A program made the translations under genes and the position numbers. Shown here piece by piece: positions 37,790-48,200 of a stretch of DNA of 64,000 nucleotides. This DNA is from Lycocorax pyrrhopterus obiensis (Eukaryota > Chordata > Aves > Passeriformes > Paradisaeidae). Location of the stretch: the NCBI GenBank assembly GCA_014706295.1, contig JACSVZ010000011.1, positions 12,988,163 to 13,052,162 of the forward strand, given 5' to 3'. Each line of letters starts with the position of its first letter. Positions within the stretch are counted from its first letter, which is position 1. The notes below the pieces were generated by a model that worked only from the letters and a program-made list of their open reading frames with translations, was not told the origin of the DNA and made no database searches.

Positions 37790-40700
37790 GTGCCTCTAAG
37801 TGCACGTAGGGATCTATGCCCTAGAAAGCTTATCTAATCCTTGGGACAAACTTTACAGGTAACAGGCTCTCTCCAGCATGTGCTGGTCAAGAGAAAAGAA
37901 ACGTCTCAAACAAATTTCAGTGATTATCCCACCCTGTGAAGCATAATTAATTCGAGGGTCCAGGGGCTTTGGTCTTGCATCAAGTCCAATTTGGTGCTTC
38001 CGCTAGCGGCAGAGGTCACGGAAGGGGGAGCAAGCCCCCTGTGCTTCCGATGGCGTCAAGCTGGCAGCAGCACTGAGTGCTTGGGAAAGCATAAGTGGGA
38101 TTGGGAAAGAATTGCGGCAGGTTGGAGGAAGGGCTGGAAAATTGCCCGTATCTTTTTTCCTAAAGGTAGGTGCTAACTGCAACACAGATCAGCACCAGTA
38201 TAGGGGGCAACAGTCTCTGCATTTATGGCCTGGGGCTTCTGAGGGTTTGTGAGTCAAAGGTGTGTCAACAGCATTGCTCTTTGGGGACAAACAAAGGTCA
38301 CATCGGACTGAAACTTTGTGCCTGAGGGGTCCAAAGCTTCCCTTGTGCTCAACACTCACAGGGTTGTAGCTGAAATATTGTCTCCTCTTTGTCCACAACT
38401 GCCTTGGAAGTTGAGTATTTCCTGGTCTTCTGCTTTTTCCCAGATGTGGATGAGCAGCAGCACTGCAGGACCAGATCTGACCTACAAGAAAACCTGAAAC
38501 AGAGCGGGGCTGAACCTGTGCATGTCATGCAAATAAACCACGAAATACCAGGTTAGTGTTGTTGCCTTAGCCAGCAAGAAATAGCACTGAATGGCAGCTC
38601 AACTCGATTCTCTGCAGCAGGATTTGTTGGTGGAGAGGATCGTCCACTGGGAAAGGCAGTGCTGAAGTTTTGGGGGATGCAAAGCTTTGGAGGGAGGCAG
38701 CTGAGCCAGGCTGCATGCAAGGGAGAGGGCCTCAGGGCACTGCGTGGAGGCTAAGCTGGGATTCAGAGCTGCCACGTGGGAGCAAGCAGTCTGTATCCAA
38801 TTAAATATTGGAGCAGCTCCTCTGCATGGACCGAGGAAGAACTTTTGTTCTCCCTGAAGTGGTGAGCTGGAGAGCAAGGACACTGCTGGGAAGGAGCAAG
38901 ATGTGTCCCAGCAACTCAGCTCACCCCAGCCTTGCTCTGCAGAGTTGGGGGCCATATAAATGGGGTTTATTACTTGAGGCAATGAGACTGAAAAGTGCTG
39001 CCCACTACAAAAGCAGGGGACTGCAAGCACATAATGCAGCACCCAGAGGGTGACAGTTAGCCTTGTTGCTAAAATGCTTAAAATGAGGCAATAAGGGAAT
39101 TCCTGCCAAAGGAGAGGGGCTGTAGTTGCAGGGAACCACTGGGGTTATCACATGGGCAGAGATGTCACTGTGCCCAAAGAAAAGCCTCCTCCTTGGTTAA
39201 CTCACTGCATGGACATGGTAAGCATAGGGCTCTTTTATGAAATGCCTGTTGAACAGCAGGCAACACAGGATGGTAAAATCCAAGGCTGGGAGAAGGTGTT
39301 CCTTGAGCAAAAAATGAGTCTCTGGAGATCTCCCAAAGGTGTGGGAAGAAGTGAGCTGTAACCCAGCTCCACTGCTCCCTTCTGTCCTCATCCTGTAACA
39401 GATGGAGGAGCAGAGCCAGCTCTTGTACTGGGCTAACTCTTCAAATAATTCCCACTAAACCAAATAGGCTGCCAAGCACGGGCTGGATTTTGCTGGCTTT
39501 TGTTTTCAAGTGCTCCCAGCTGCGCAGCCCCTGGGTGCCAGCACAAAGCCATTTTCCCAAGCGCTGTGTCCCAGTGTGACATTCAGACACAAGAAGCATG
39601 GAGACTTTGCCCCTCCTTCTCCTGCCCTTGCCTTCACCTGGATGAGGTGACTGCAGGTTGGTGGCCACACTGGGCTCAAGGTGCTCTGGTAGCTCCTGGA
39701 TTGGGTAAGACAGTCAGTGGCATTCTCAAGAGAAGGGTTTCTCCCAAGGACAAGGCAGCCTGGGGCAGGAAGGGAGCAGCCCTACAGCTCTGCTTCACTT
39801 TGGCTCACAGAGCCAGGGCACACCCATGGAGCACCCTGGCATGCAGGCAAAAGCTTCTGACTTTGGCCTGATGCCAGCTTGTGCTGGGAAAACTGCTCCT
39901 CGAGTCAACGAGGGAGAGGAACTGAGGTGGGATTCTCCCTGTCCCGCATTTCCATCTGCCATTAGAAGCAAATCTGAGATTTGAGAGTGCTGTGAGCTGG
40001 CTCGGTGAGATCCTGGCGGGACATCTGAAGAGCTGTGATTGCTGAGCTGGTGGTGGACTTTTGTGTCCCACTGCTGCCACTGCCCCAACACTGGGACAGG
40101 TACTTTTTTACCATGAAATTTTGGGTCTGGCTGCTGGGGCAGAGTGGGCTGCAGCATCTCCAAAATGCTGCTCCGAGAGGGGCTGTGGGGTTGCAAACTG
40201 CTTTTAGATGATCCATCACCAAATTCAGCATCCAACCCCCCTTATTGCCTTGCGAGGAACTTGTAGATCCCATCTACAATGAAATCAGCCATTGTAGATC
40301 CTACTTTGGAGACCAGATCACGCCTACAGCCTATTTCTCTCCATTCCCATGGACGAAGCCTGGAGCCATTATGGAGTGTGACATGCCAAATCCCAGCCCC
40401 CAAAACAGAGTGTCTGGCACTGACAGCACAGGAGGTGCAGCCAACGCACCAAACTCGAAAATGAGCTTCTCATGGCACCCCCAAAATGTGATTTTTCTGC
40501 CCTTGTTCAGCTCTCTGTTCCTTGCAGCTACCCCAGGGCTGGGCCCCCCTGGTGCAGGCTCTTGGATTTATCCCATCCCCTGCAGCCAGCCCAGCATTCT
40601 GCCCAGGAGGGGCCAGGACTGCATCCATATATATGCAGAAGATCAATCCCACTGATAATTTGGCACTTAGCATGGAGAAATGACAGCAGGAAAATTGTAT
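37790..40700. other. Intergenic region between CR1 copy and coiled-coil gene
   Basis: No gene was recognised. The longest open frames (for example minus 39795-40235) begin at TTG, GTG or CTG and have biased, non-repetitive content without a known domain. I see no repeat or RNA gene here. Confidence 0.5.
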
Positions 40701-40707
40701 GTCAGCA

Positions 40708-40713
40708 TTTTAT
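40708..40713 (-). terminator. Poly(A) signal of the heptad-repeat gene candidate
   Basis: The + strand reads TTTATT, that is, AATAAA on the minus strand, starting 18 nt after the TAA stop. Downstream on the minus strand the sequence becomes T-rich (40670-40690). A signal this close to the stop, on the right strand, favours a real transcript with a very short 3' UTR. Confidence 0.5.
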
Positions 40714-40731
40714 TAAAGATTTTGGGTGTTT

Positions 40732-41451
40732 TTAGCAGCCAGTCGATTTCCTGCTTCCATTCTTCCGTAGTTTCCCTTTGGTCTTCCATATTTTTCCTTC
40801 ATTCTTTAGTACTTTTTCTTTGGCTTCCTGTGGTTTTTGTTTGTTCTTCTGCATTTCTTCTCGGATCTCCCATATTTTTTCTTTGATGCTCTGTATTTTT
40901 TTGTTGATGTCCTGTACTTTTTCTTGGTGATTATGTATTTTTATTTCATCCTCTGTTTTTACTTCATTCTTCTCTATTGTTTCTTCATTCTTCTGTATTT
41001 TTTCTTCATTCTTTGGTATTTTTAATTTGTTTTGCTGTATTTTTTCTTTGTTCTTACGTATTTTTTCTTTGATCTCCTGTATTTTGTCTTTGTTCGTCCA
41101 TATTTTTGTTACATTCTCTTTTTGTACTTCATTCTTCCGTTTTTTTCCTTCGATCTCGTCTAGTCTTTGTTTCCTCATCTCTATTTTCATTTCGTTCTTC
41201 CGTATATTTTCCTTGATCTTCTCTATTTTTTCTTTGTACTCTTGTATTTTTATTTCATTCTTCTCTATTTTTTCTTTGATATCCTGCATTTCTTCTTCAG
41301 TGTTCTTAATTTTTTCTTTGATCGCCTGCATTTTCTCTTCATTCTTCTGTAATTTTTCTTTGTATCTCTGTATTTTTTCTTCCTTCTTCAGTACATGTTT
41401 TTGGTCATCCCGCTCGTTAGCCGTGTCCTCCGCAAAGCTCAGTTTCCCCAT
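40732..41451 (-). CDS. Uncharacterised Lys/Glu heptad-repeat coiled-coil protein (intronless)
   Basis: An open frame of 239 codons, read on the minus strand from ATG at 41451-41449 (G at -3, G at +4) to TAA at 40734-40732. The same frame opens 12 codons earlier at a TTG (41487), which I do not take as a start. Residues 1-20 are non-repetitive. From about residue 21 nearly all of it is seven-residue units of the type (Q/E/R)-x-(I/N/Y)-K-E-K-I, about 30 in a row, with only two one-residue slips. Ile/Leu/Met every seventh residue, with Ile/Asn/Tyr three later, gives a continuous a/d heptad, that is, a long rod-like coiled coil with very high Lys+Glu. No signal peptide, membrane segment or catalytic motif is seen. 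An AATAAA lies 18 nt after the stop. It is divergent from GLG1 across a CpG island. I know no counterpart in the mammalian RFWD3-GLG1 interval. It could instead be an untranslated minisatellite. Confidence 0.55.
   Translation of the reverse strand: MGKLSFAEDTANERDDQKHVLKKEEKIQRYKEKLQKNEEKMQAIKEKIKNTEEEMQDIKEKIEKNEIKIQEYKEKIEKIKENIRKNEMKIEMRKQRLDEIEGKKRKNEVQKENVTKIWTNKDKIQEIKEKIRKNKEKIQQNKLKIPKNEEKIQKNEETIEKNEVKTEDEIKIHNHQEKVQDINKKIQSIKEKIWEIREEMQKNKQKPQEAKEKVLKNEGKIWKTKGKLRKNGSRKSTGC
40755..41395 (-). repeat. Degenerate 21-bp tandem repeat (minisatellite), in frame
   Basis: The DNA under the heptads is a diverged tandem repeat. The + strand unit is close to TGTATTTTTTCTTTGATCTC or TGTATTTTTTCTTCATTCTT plus one base, about 21 bp. 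Units alternate between an EIKEKIQ-type and a KNEEKIQ-type version, so the higher-order period is about 42 bp. There are about 30 copies. Unit sequences differ at many positions, so the array is not freshly amplified. Confidence 0.75.
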
Positions 41452-42009
41452 TACGTCTCCTACCTCCTCAGTCGCTGGGGCAGCCAAGGTGTGAGTGGGA
41501 AATGAGAGATTTCGGGCAAAAACTGACCACAGCTATCGGACACCTGCTGAGGGAGGCGCGGGACCGGCTGCCGCCTTCCCAGCGGGCTGAGCACGCCCAG
41601 GCTCGGCTCCTCGCGTCCCCGGCACCGGCGCTGGCTCGCCAGTGTCGCCCTGCGTGGCTGTGGGGCCGCGGAGGCCGCTGAGGGGCTCCGGGGGCCGTTG
41701 AGAGGCTGCGGTAACCGTTGAGGAGGTGCGGGGCTGCTGAAGGGTGGCGGGGTCCCCTGAAAGGCTGCGGGACCGCCGAGGCGGCCGAGAGGCTGCGGGG
41801 CCGCTAAGGGGGTGCGGGAGCCCTGAGGGGCTGCGGGGGCCGTCGGGGCCGTAAAGCCGCGGTGGCCCCTGAGGTAGCGCCTCGTCCTCCCGAAGCGGCC
41901 CCCGCCCTCCGGAGGCGACAACGGCCGGGGCGGGGCCACGGCGCGTGCTGGAGGAGGGACCAGGGTAGGCCGCGCCCCCACACCGGGGAAGGGGCGTGTC
42001 CCGCTGGGG

Positions 42010-42017
42010 TGACGTCA
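42010..42017 (+). promoter_or_regulatory. GLG1: Full palindromic cAMP response element
   Basis: TGACGTCA, the perfect CRE, lies 73 bp upstream of the GLG1 start codon inside the CpG island. The site is symmetrical, so it could serve either direction. CREB/ATF binding is inferred. Confidence 0.6.
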
Positions 42018-42087
42018 CGGGAGCGCTGATTTGCATACGCCGTGCGTGCCGCGGGGTGGGCGGGCGGACGCCGGAGGTGGCGGATCC

Positions 42088-42098
42088 AAGATGGCGCC
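42088..42098 (+). promoter_or_regulatory. GLG1: YY1-type motif overlapping the GLG1 start codon
   Basis: AAGATGGCGCC resembles the AANATGGCGGC element that binds YY1 just downstream of the start of transcription in many CpG promoters. Here the ATG of the motif is also the start codon of GLG1. Confidence 0.45.
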
Positions 42099-42402
42099 GT
42101 GCGGACGTGTCCGGAGCCGCTGCCCGGGCCCGGCGCTGCTCCTGCTGCTGGCGCTGGCGGCATGGCCGGCGGCGCCCAGCCCTGCTGCTGGCCTTGTGGG
42201 TGCCGGCGGTGCCCCGCCCGGACCGGGGCAGCCGGCGGGGCCGGGCGGGGCCATCCCGCGGAGTGCCCGCGGCGGCGGGTCGGGCAGCGGGTGGAAGCTG
42301 TCGGAGGAGGCGGTGTGCCGGGAGGACGTGGTGCGGCTCTGCTCCAAGCACAGCTGGGCCAACAACCTCGCCGTGCTCGAGTGCCTGCAGGACGTCCGCG
42401 AG
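42091..42402 (+). CDS. GLG1: Golgi glycoprotein 1 (ESL-1/CFR-1/MG-160), first coding exon
   Basis: Only exon 1 of this large gene is in the window: 104 codons from ATG 42091 (A at -3, G at +4; no earlier in-frame ATG in the open frame from 42031) to GAG before the donor GTGAGG at 42403, phase 0. GLG1 is a type I membrane sialoglycoprotein of the Golgi that binds FGFs, E-selectin and TGF-beta precursors. Residues 1-32 are a signal peptide with an LLLLLALAAW core. Residues 33-67 are a Gly/Pro/Ala-rich linker. Residues 68-104 begin the first Cys-rich GLG1 repeat (WKL...C76...C84...C98...LQDVRE) and match the human protein closely. The Gln-rich run that the human exon carries is absent, so this exon is about 40 codons shorter. 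The rest of the gene lies beyond 64000. Confidence 0.95.
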
Positions 42403-45124
42403 GTGAGGGTCGGGCCCGGGGCCGGGCCGGGCCTGCCCGCGGCGGCGAACAAAGAGCGGGGTCCGCGCCGCCCGCGCCCCGCCGCGCCGCCGCCCCGCGT
42501 TTCACTCATGGTTTGTGTTTTAAAAATCGGAGTGTGTGCTGCGGAGCTCCATGAGGGGAGCGAGCTAGCTGCGGGGTGGCCGCGAGGGCTCCGGAGAGCA
42601 GCTCCTCTTCATCTGCACCTCGGGGCTCCGCGCTGCCGCCCGCGCAGCGCCCTCCGGGCAGGGAGAGCTCTCGGGGGGATGGCTTTGTGTTCTGGCTCTT
42701 GTGCCTTGCGGGGTTATTCGTTTCCAGAGGTCTGGGAGAGCCCAGCCCGCGTAGTGCTGAGTGAAGGCGCCGTGCTCGTAGCAGCAGTGACCTGAGGAGG
42801 TTTTTTTCGCGTTCAGGTTCCCATCTTCGCCTAGAACTCGGCTGCAGAGGCGGCTGGTTTCCAGTCCTCTGTTGTGCGTGTATGAAACTCGATATACAAT
42901 GATCAGACCTGGCTGACTTTATGGGGAGGTTAACGGGGCAGTCTGTGTTGTTCCCAAACATCTGTTGTGAGCGGTTTTAAGTCCAGCTCAAGAAAAAACT
43001 GAGTTGCCACCTCCGAGTCTTCCAGCTCCGTCTTTTCATTCATTCCTGGGCTCAATTTGAAGCAGACTTTGGGGGACGTGCCTTTGGTGAGCTGTTCTGG
43101 TCTTGAGGTCTGTGTAATTCTTGGCTTCTCTGCTGTGAAGTCCAGGAATGCCAGGCTGGGTCAGTTTTAATGGTATTTTGCCCAGTTGGGAATGCGATTA
43201 GGAAAAACCTGGGCTTGTTTCTCATCCGTTATTATGGGGACAGCAGATGGCAGTGACAATGGTTACTCTGACCGAGGGGAGTCTTGAACCAGTAAGTGTT
43301 AGTGATTACTTCTGGCTTAAAATGTGAAGCTAATTTAGATTTTTATCTAACTTCACGTTTTAATTTTGGAGGGGCAGTTAGTAAGACACTCGTGGTAGGT
43401 TTAAATAGTCCTACTGCAATATCTGTCACAGTTATGAAACGCTCTGATAATGTGCTTAATGAAGAACTTGCCTCTTGCTGTTTCTTTCACCTGTCTGGGA
43501 TCTTTTGGCCCCCTTTTAGGGAGGCATCCTATCCGAGAGGGTTTCGGAAGCTGACCTCACAAGCAGTGGCTCACAAGCTGCCAGCCTGCCAAAAAGGCAA
43601 GCTCTTGTTGTTCCTTTCTTTCCAGTAGCGTAGCCCCTCCCTACTTTTTTCATAGTTCCATTGCTTGTTGGTTTTCTGCCATTTTAGCGAGGTGAACCCT
43701 TTTGTGGTCTAATTTGTCGGTTTTCTGCTGGAATACTTTTGTCATTTTCCTGAGTTAAAGCACAGAGGGGGGTGAGTGCAGGGCTGGGTCCCAGGGCTGT
43801 GCAGGGAGAGAGAAAAGATCAAATTGAAGATGAAGGAATGCTATGTACCATGCTTTATTTTCAGCAAGTACAAACCCTTATGTTGGCTCTGCATATCTCC
43901 TGAGAGCTCCACTCTTTGAGTGTTATGTCTGCTTGTGGTTTTCCTTTTCCTATTCCTGAGCGTGTCTTGATGTCAGTAGTTTGCTGGCTGTTGCTCTTGT
44001 CTAGCTGTAGTGATGCCCAGTGCTGAAGGTGAATCTTTTCCTGGGTGACATCCCAGGTATCGACAGGACATCTCAGGGCTCTTTTGGATTGAGTTTTCTC
44101 TCTGAAGGTGCCACTCTGCAGCCTTGCCCTTATTTGTCTGTCACCCTGCAAAGAGCACTGTCAGCTGGTCTTAACCCTCAACAGTTTGCCCCCAGTAAGA
44201 CCGATGGGCTGCATCCTGACATAAAAATGACTTCACAGAGTACTGCGCTGAGAAATTAATTAAAATAGCTGACTTCTGTGTATCCCTACTGTTTAACACT
44301 TGATATTTAGATTGTGAATAAAAGTCATGAGTTGTAAACATTGGGTAGCATTTCAGCTGATAGGGAATGGGGTCAGATGTTGTCTCAGACTTTTTGTTTG
44401 CGTTGGAGGTGATAGCGGAGGAAATAAGTGACGTATTGGCTGTTGTTGATATAACTTTTACTTTTGACTCTAGAGCATCTGACCGCTTGTTTGGATGATA
44501 CCAGAAAAGTGACAATTACATTTTAAAATGGGTGAGGATCTAGTCTGAGTCATACAGCCCACTTAAAACCAGTCAGGCTATAGTAAATGGAGATTTGGGG
44601 GAGTTGTTTTGTGTGTGACGCTGTCAGTGAGGACAGTGTGTGGACACTGCTGCAAGTAGCAGGTAAGATTTTTAGATGCAGTTAGGCTGCAGAAGCAGCC
44701 TTTTTTCTATAGATGTTTAAGGTAATCTTACTTTTCTCATAAGAAATGTTTCTCTAAAGTGGAGAAAATTTCAGTTTTGATTTTTCTTAATGTGATACAG
44801 GTAAGCTGGGACACTTTTAAATATGAATCACCAGGAGAAACAACTACTTGAAACGTTCCTTTTGAGTCCATAAAATATAGAGAAAAGAGAAGGTGTGCTT
44901 GTTTCATTAGTCAGTGTGAATGCAATCTCATGGTTTCAGTATCTGCTGATTTCTAGGTGTGGATGTCTTTAAAGTACATCCTCCATTGCTTTCATCGGGT
45001 AGTTCTGACTCTAAAGGAACAGGAGTGTTGAGTCGGTGGTTGACTGGTACAGGAGCCCGACTTGTAAGGCAAATGTTGAAAGAAGTAGTTTAACACAAAT
45101 ATTCAGTAAAGAACGGTGTGGCAC

Positions 45125-45215
45125 AAAGAAAATATTAAAAAATCCCCCAAACTCCACACCCAAAACCCTACACAAATGAAAAAACCCACCCAAACCTAAC
45201 CCCCAAATAGTAAAT
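45125..45215. repeat. C/A-rich strand-asymmetric stretch
   Basis: The + strand is almost only A and C here, with repeated AACCC, CCCAAA and CCCACCC patterns and few G or T over about 90 bp. No fixed unit is repeated. Confidence 0.4.
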
Positions 45216-48200
45216 TTTAAAGTTTTGGTTTTGAGCAGTTATTTGTAAACTGTCAATTTAAAGTATTGTCAAAAGAGTTATTTAAGCACTTGTGTATTTT
45301 TAGAATTCTTGAAGAAAAAATAGTCAGATCCCCAGACTGATATCAAATACTTTTTACCACTTATTTTTCCACTGAGTCAAATGTTTAATTAATGTAGTGC
45401 AGAGTCTCCTCTCCTTTTGTAGTAGAAGGATGGGAAGGATGCTCCTTGATTGGAGAAGGAAATGGTCATGGTCAGAGCTACTCAGCTTAAACATTTTTTA
45501 CCATAATCAGAAAATAGAATAAACCACATTTTTTTTGGTGTGTTTTGCAGATGAATTAACTTCCTTCTAGTTAGAAGTATTCGTGCACTGGATATATTAC
45601 AGTTTTGAGTGACTAAAATTTTGTCATCAAGATTTTAATTATTCATGTAATACTATGTCATGGTATAAAAAGAGTAGAATGGAGCAGAGTATATTTATAT
45701 TTTTAAAAACTGTGTTCCAAAGTGCTTTTTTCCTGAAAGGATTCAGGTTGCGAGCCTGTTTCTGGAAAGACTTCAGAGCTTGCATTTCACTGAACATAGG
45801 CTGCAGCCTTTAAGCCCTTTTTTTGTGGGCTTCCTGTTAAAGTGATTTGCATGGTGGTTAAAGTATAAATAAACCCATAAAATATTAATATATTTTCTAG
45901 GTAACGATTTTTGCTTGGTTAATGATGATTTGCATTTGAAGCATGACTGAGTTGTTGAATTTGAGGTGGTAAACATTAAAAGGGATGAAAATAATCTTAA
46001 CCAGTGTGGTTCTCTTATCTGGTTCATTAGTGGAGCATAATTTTATTGTTAAAACCTACATTACATCTGGTTGATTGGTAAGTGAATTTGATACCATAAT
46101 TGTTGAGCTTTGCTTGCATTGCCCTTGTAAAGACTGTGCAATATTTAAAGCATTATATTGTTCTGTGTAATGCTAATGCATTATAGGCTTAGTATTTTTT
46201 CTAAGATCAAATAGTTGCGGTTAACCTGGGATTAGAGATCAAAGTTTTGGCCTCCTGCTACTTTCTTCATCCTGAATGGTTCCGTTTCTTTGGTAGCACC
46301 TTTATAGCAAAGACAGTGTAATTGAGCCTGAATGCGCTGCCTTCTGGAAAGAATAGGGCTCTCTTAGTGTTGAGGATTGGATTAAGAAGAAAACAAGTTA
46401 TCATGAAAGCTGTGTATTTCAAGAATAGTATTTTTCCTGTTATTTCAGAATTGTAGTCGGTGTAAAAGGCCAGAAAATTCATTTGATGTGACTTAATGGA
46501 CTAGGGAGCGTGTACCATTTGACGGGCTGGGAACTGTCATATTTCTTCCATTTAAATGTTTTATTCCTCACTCTGTATGTACCTGAGCTCCTTAAGTGAT
46601 CTGATAAAATAGTGTCAGTGAAATGACTTGTTTTAAAATTATAGATGGAGACTATAAACCAGACAGTAATGCATGCTTGGAGTCTTCATCTCTTTTGGTA
46701 ATTATATGAAGAGTTGTGTGTGCTCAGTCCCTGTCCTGGTTCTCTAGTGTTTCTACCTTTTTGGCAAATGGATTGGAAATGTAAAGGCTTCCCTGAAGCT
46801 TTTTGCTCACACTGAGGTGGATGAGTGTGATCTGTCATAGTAGCTCATTTTATTTTATTTTATTTTTCTTCTTTTTATCTCTCTAATTTATTGAGTTAAA
46901 GGTCAAAGGTTTTGTTTTGACTCGACATATGACATTATATCATATTTGAGCACGTACTGGTATGCCATCTCTCTCAGCTTTCCCGTGCACAGGTGGAGGC
47001 TGGCATTTAAAGTACCCTTTTTGAGATGTCTCATTTGTGGCAGCAAATGACTGGTTACCTGTCCAGAGCTGTAAGTAATTGAGGGCTGTGGATTAAACAT
47101 AGTGTGAGGGTAGGCTGGTTCTTAGGAAATGCAAATGGTGAAGACACTCTTGAGAGGGTTGACCATCTCTTTCAGCACTTACGGGTTTTTTTTCTGCAAA
47201 ATCTCCAGGCATTCTCCCTGGCCTTCAGGTGAGCTCTTTTAAGTAACTGCCTGTTTAAGTTTTAAGAAACTGCCTGTTTCTCGGGTTGATAAGTCCATGG
47301 TTGTGGGATGGAGGCTGTTCTGGTTCTCTAATCATTACTATTGCAAAGGAGCAGGCAGTTAGTATTCCAGTGGTGCTCTTACAGTGCCTACAGCATTATC
47401 ATCTGGTTCACATATCAATGCTCAAAGGGTTGGGTTTTTTTAAAGGCAATGATCAGAAACCTGAAAGATGTACCTTAAGCCTTGCCAAGGGCTTTGCTTA
47501 CATTTTCTCTTCTTTGTAAGGGATATTGACCTGGCGATCATTCAAAGTCTGAAAAGGACAGAGGAGTTTAAGAACTGTTGCATTCCTTGGAAAAATAGAA
47601 GGGGAATTCTTACCAATAGAGTTGGAGTTGAGCTAACTTAAAGGAAAAATATGTTGCAATTTTAAGAGATTGAGTTAATTATTGCTGTGTAACCGAACTC
47701 TATGAGTTGAAGCCTGTGACATCTGAATTAGAAATTTTCAGATACCATTCTGTCTTAAATGGAGTTTAATGAAGAATTTACAACAGTTTGTGATAGATGC
47801 AAATTAATTTGAATGGTCACGATAGTCCCTCCTGCTTCTAAAATTCATGAAATGGAAGATGGACTATCCAAATCAATGGAAGAGAATGGCTGGACCTAGG
47901 AGAAAGGATTGAGATGATTATGTTTTGAAAAACACATGAGCAACAGGTAGGCAAGGCTGGAACACTGAAGGTTTTTCTCCTGAGGCTTGGTTTCTTCACC
48001 GAGATTAGCTGTATTTTTGTTCTGAGGTTCTCCCTTGTGTTTGGATAGTGTAAGCTCAGTTTCCTCCTGGCTTTTGTGGTTAAATCTTAAAGTAAAATAC
48101 TAAATATACTTTAAAAGTTTGATTTGTTTTTAGGTTACTTTCTTTGGCATCAGCCTTTGGCTTCATCTCAGGATGTAGCAATGTTTAAAAGTACTCTTTT

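Larger units (their letters stand above)
41530..42680. promoter_or_regulatory. GLG1: CpG island between the heptad-repeat gene and GLG1 (putative bidirectional promoter)
   Basis: Strongly CpG-rich sequence starts about 80 bp upstream of the minus-strand ATG and runs past GLG1 exon 1. It contains a full CRE and a YY1-type box beside the GLG1 start. The two start codons face away from each other about 640 bp apart, a usual arrangement for a shared promoter. Long open frames here on both strands follow from the low stop-codon content of GC-rich DNA. Confidence 0.7.

Noticed and set aside
39795..40235. 146-codon minus-strand open frame
   Set aside because: It begins at TTG, not ATG, and has no recognisable domain, nearby poly(A) signal or splice context.
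41452..41487. Upstream TTG start (41487) for the heptad-repeat frame
   Set aside because: A nuclear animal gene would normally use ATG. The ATG at 41449-41451 has a good context, so the 12 extra codons are left out.
41027..41494. Phe-rich open frame on the + strand opposite the heptad repeat
   Set aside because: It is the antisense reading of the AAA/GAA-rich array (TTT/TTC codons). It has no protein-like composition, and the poly(A) signal is on the other strand.
41533..42351. 272-codon minus-strand open frame in the CpG island
   Set aside because: GC-rich DNA has few stop codons. Its Arg/Pro/Ala/Gly composition and overlap with GLG1 exon 1 and the promoter mark it as chance.
42403..42795. 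Extension of the GLG1 frame past exon 1
   Set aside because: The frame stays open by chance in GC-rich sequence. The consensus donor at 42403 falls exactly where homology to human GLG1 exon 1 ends.
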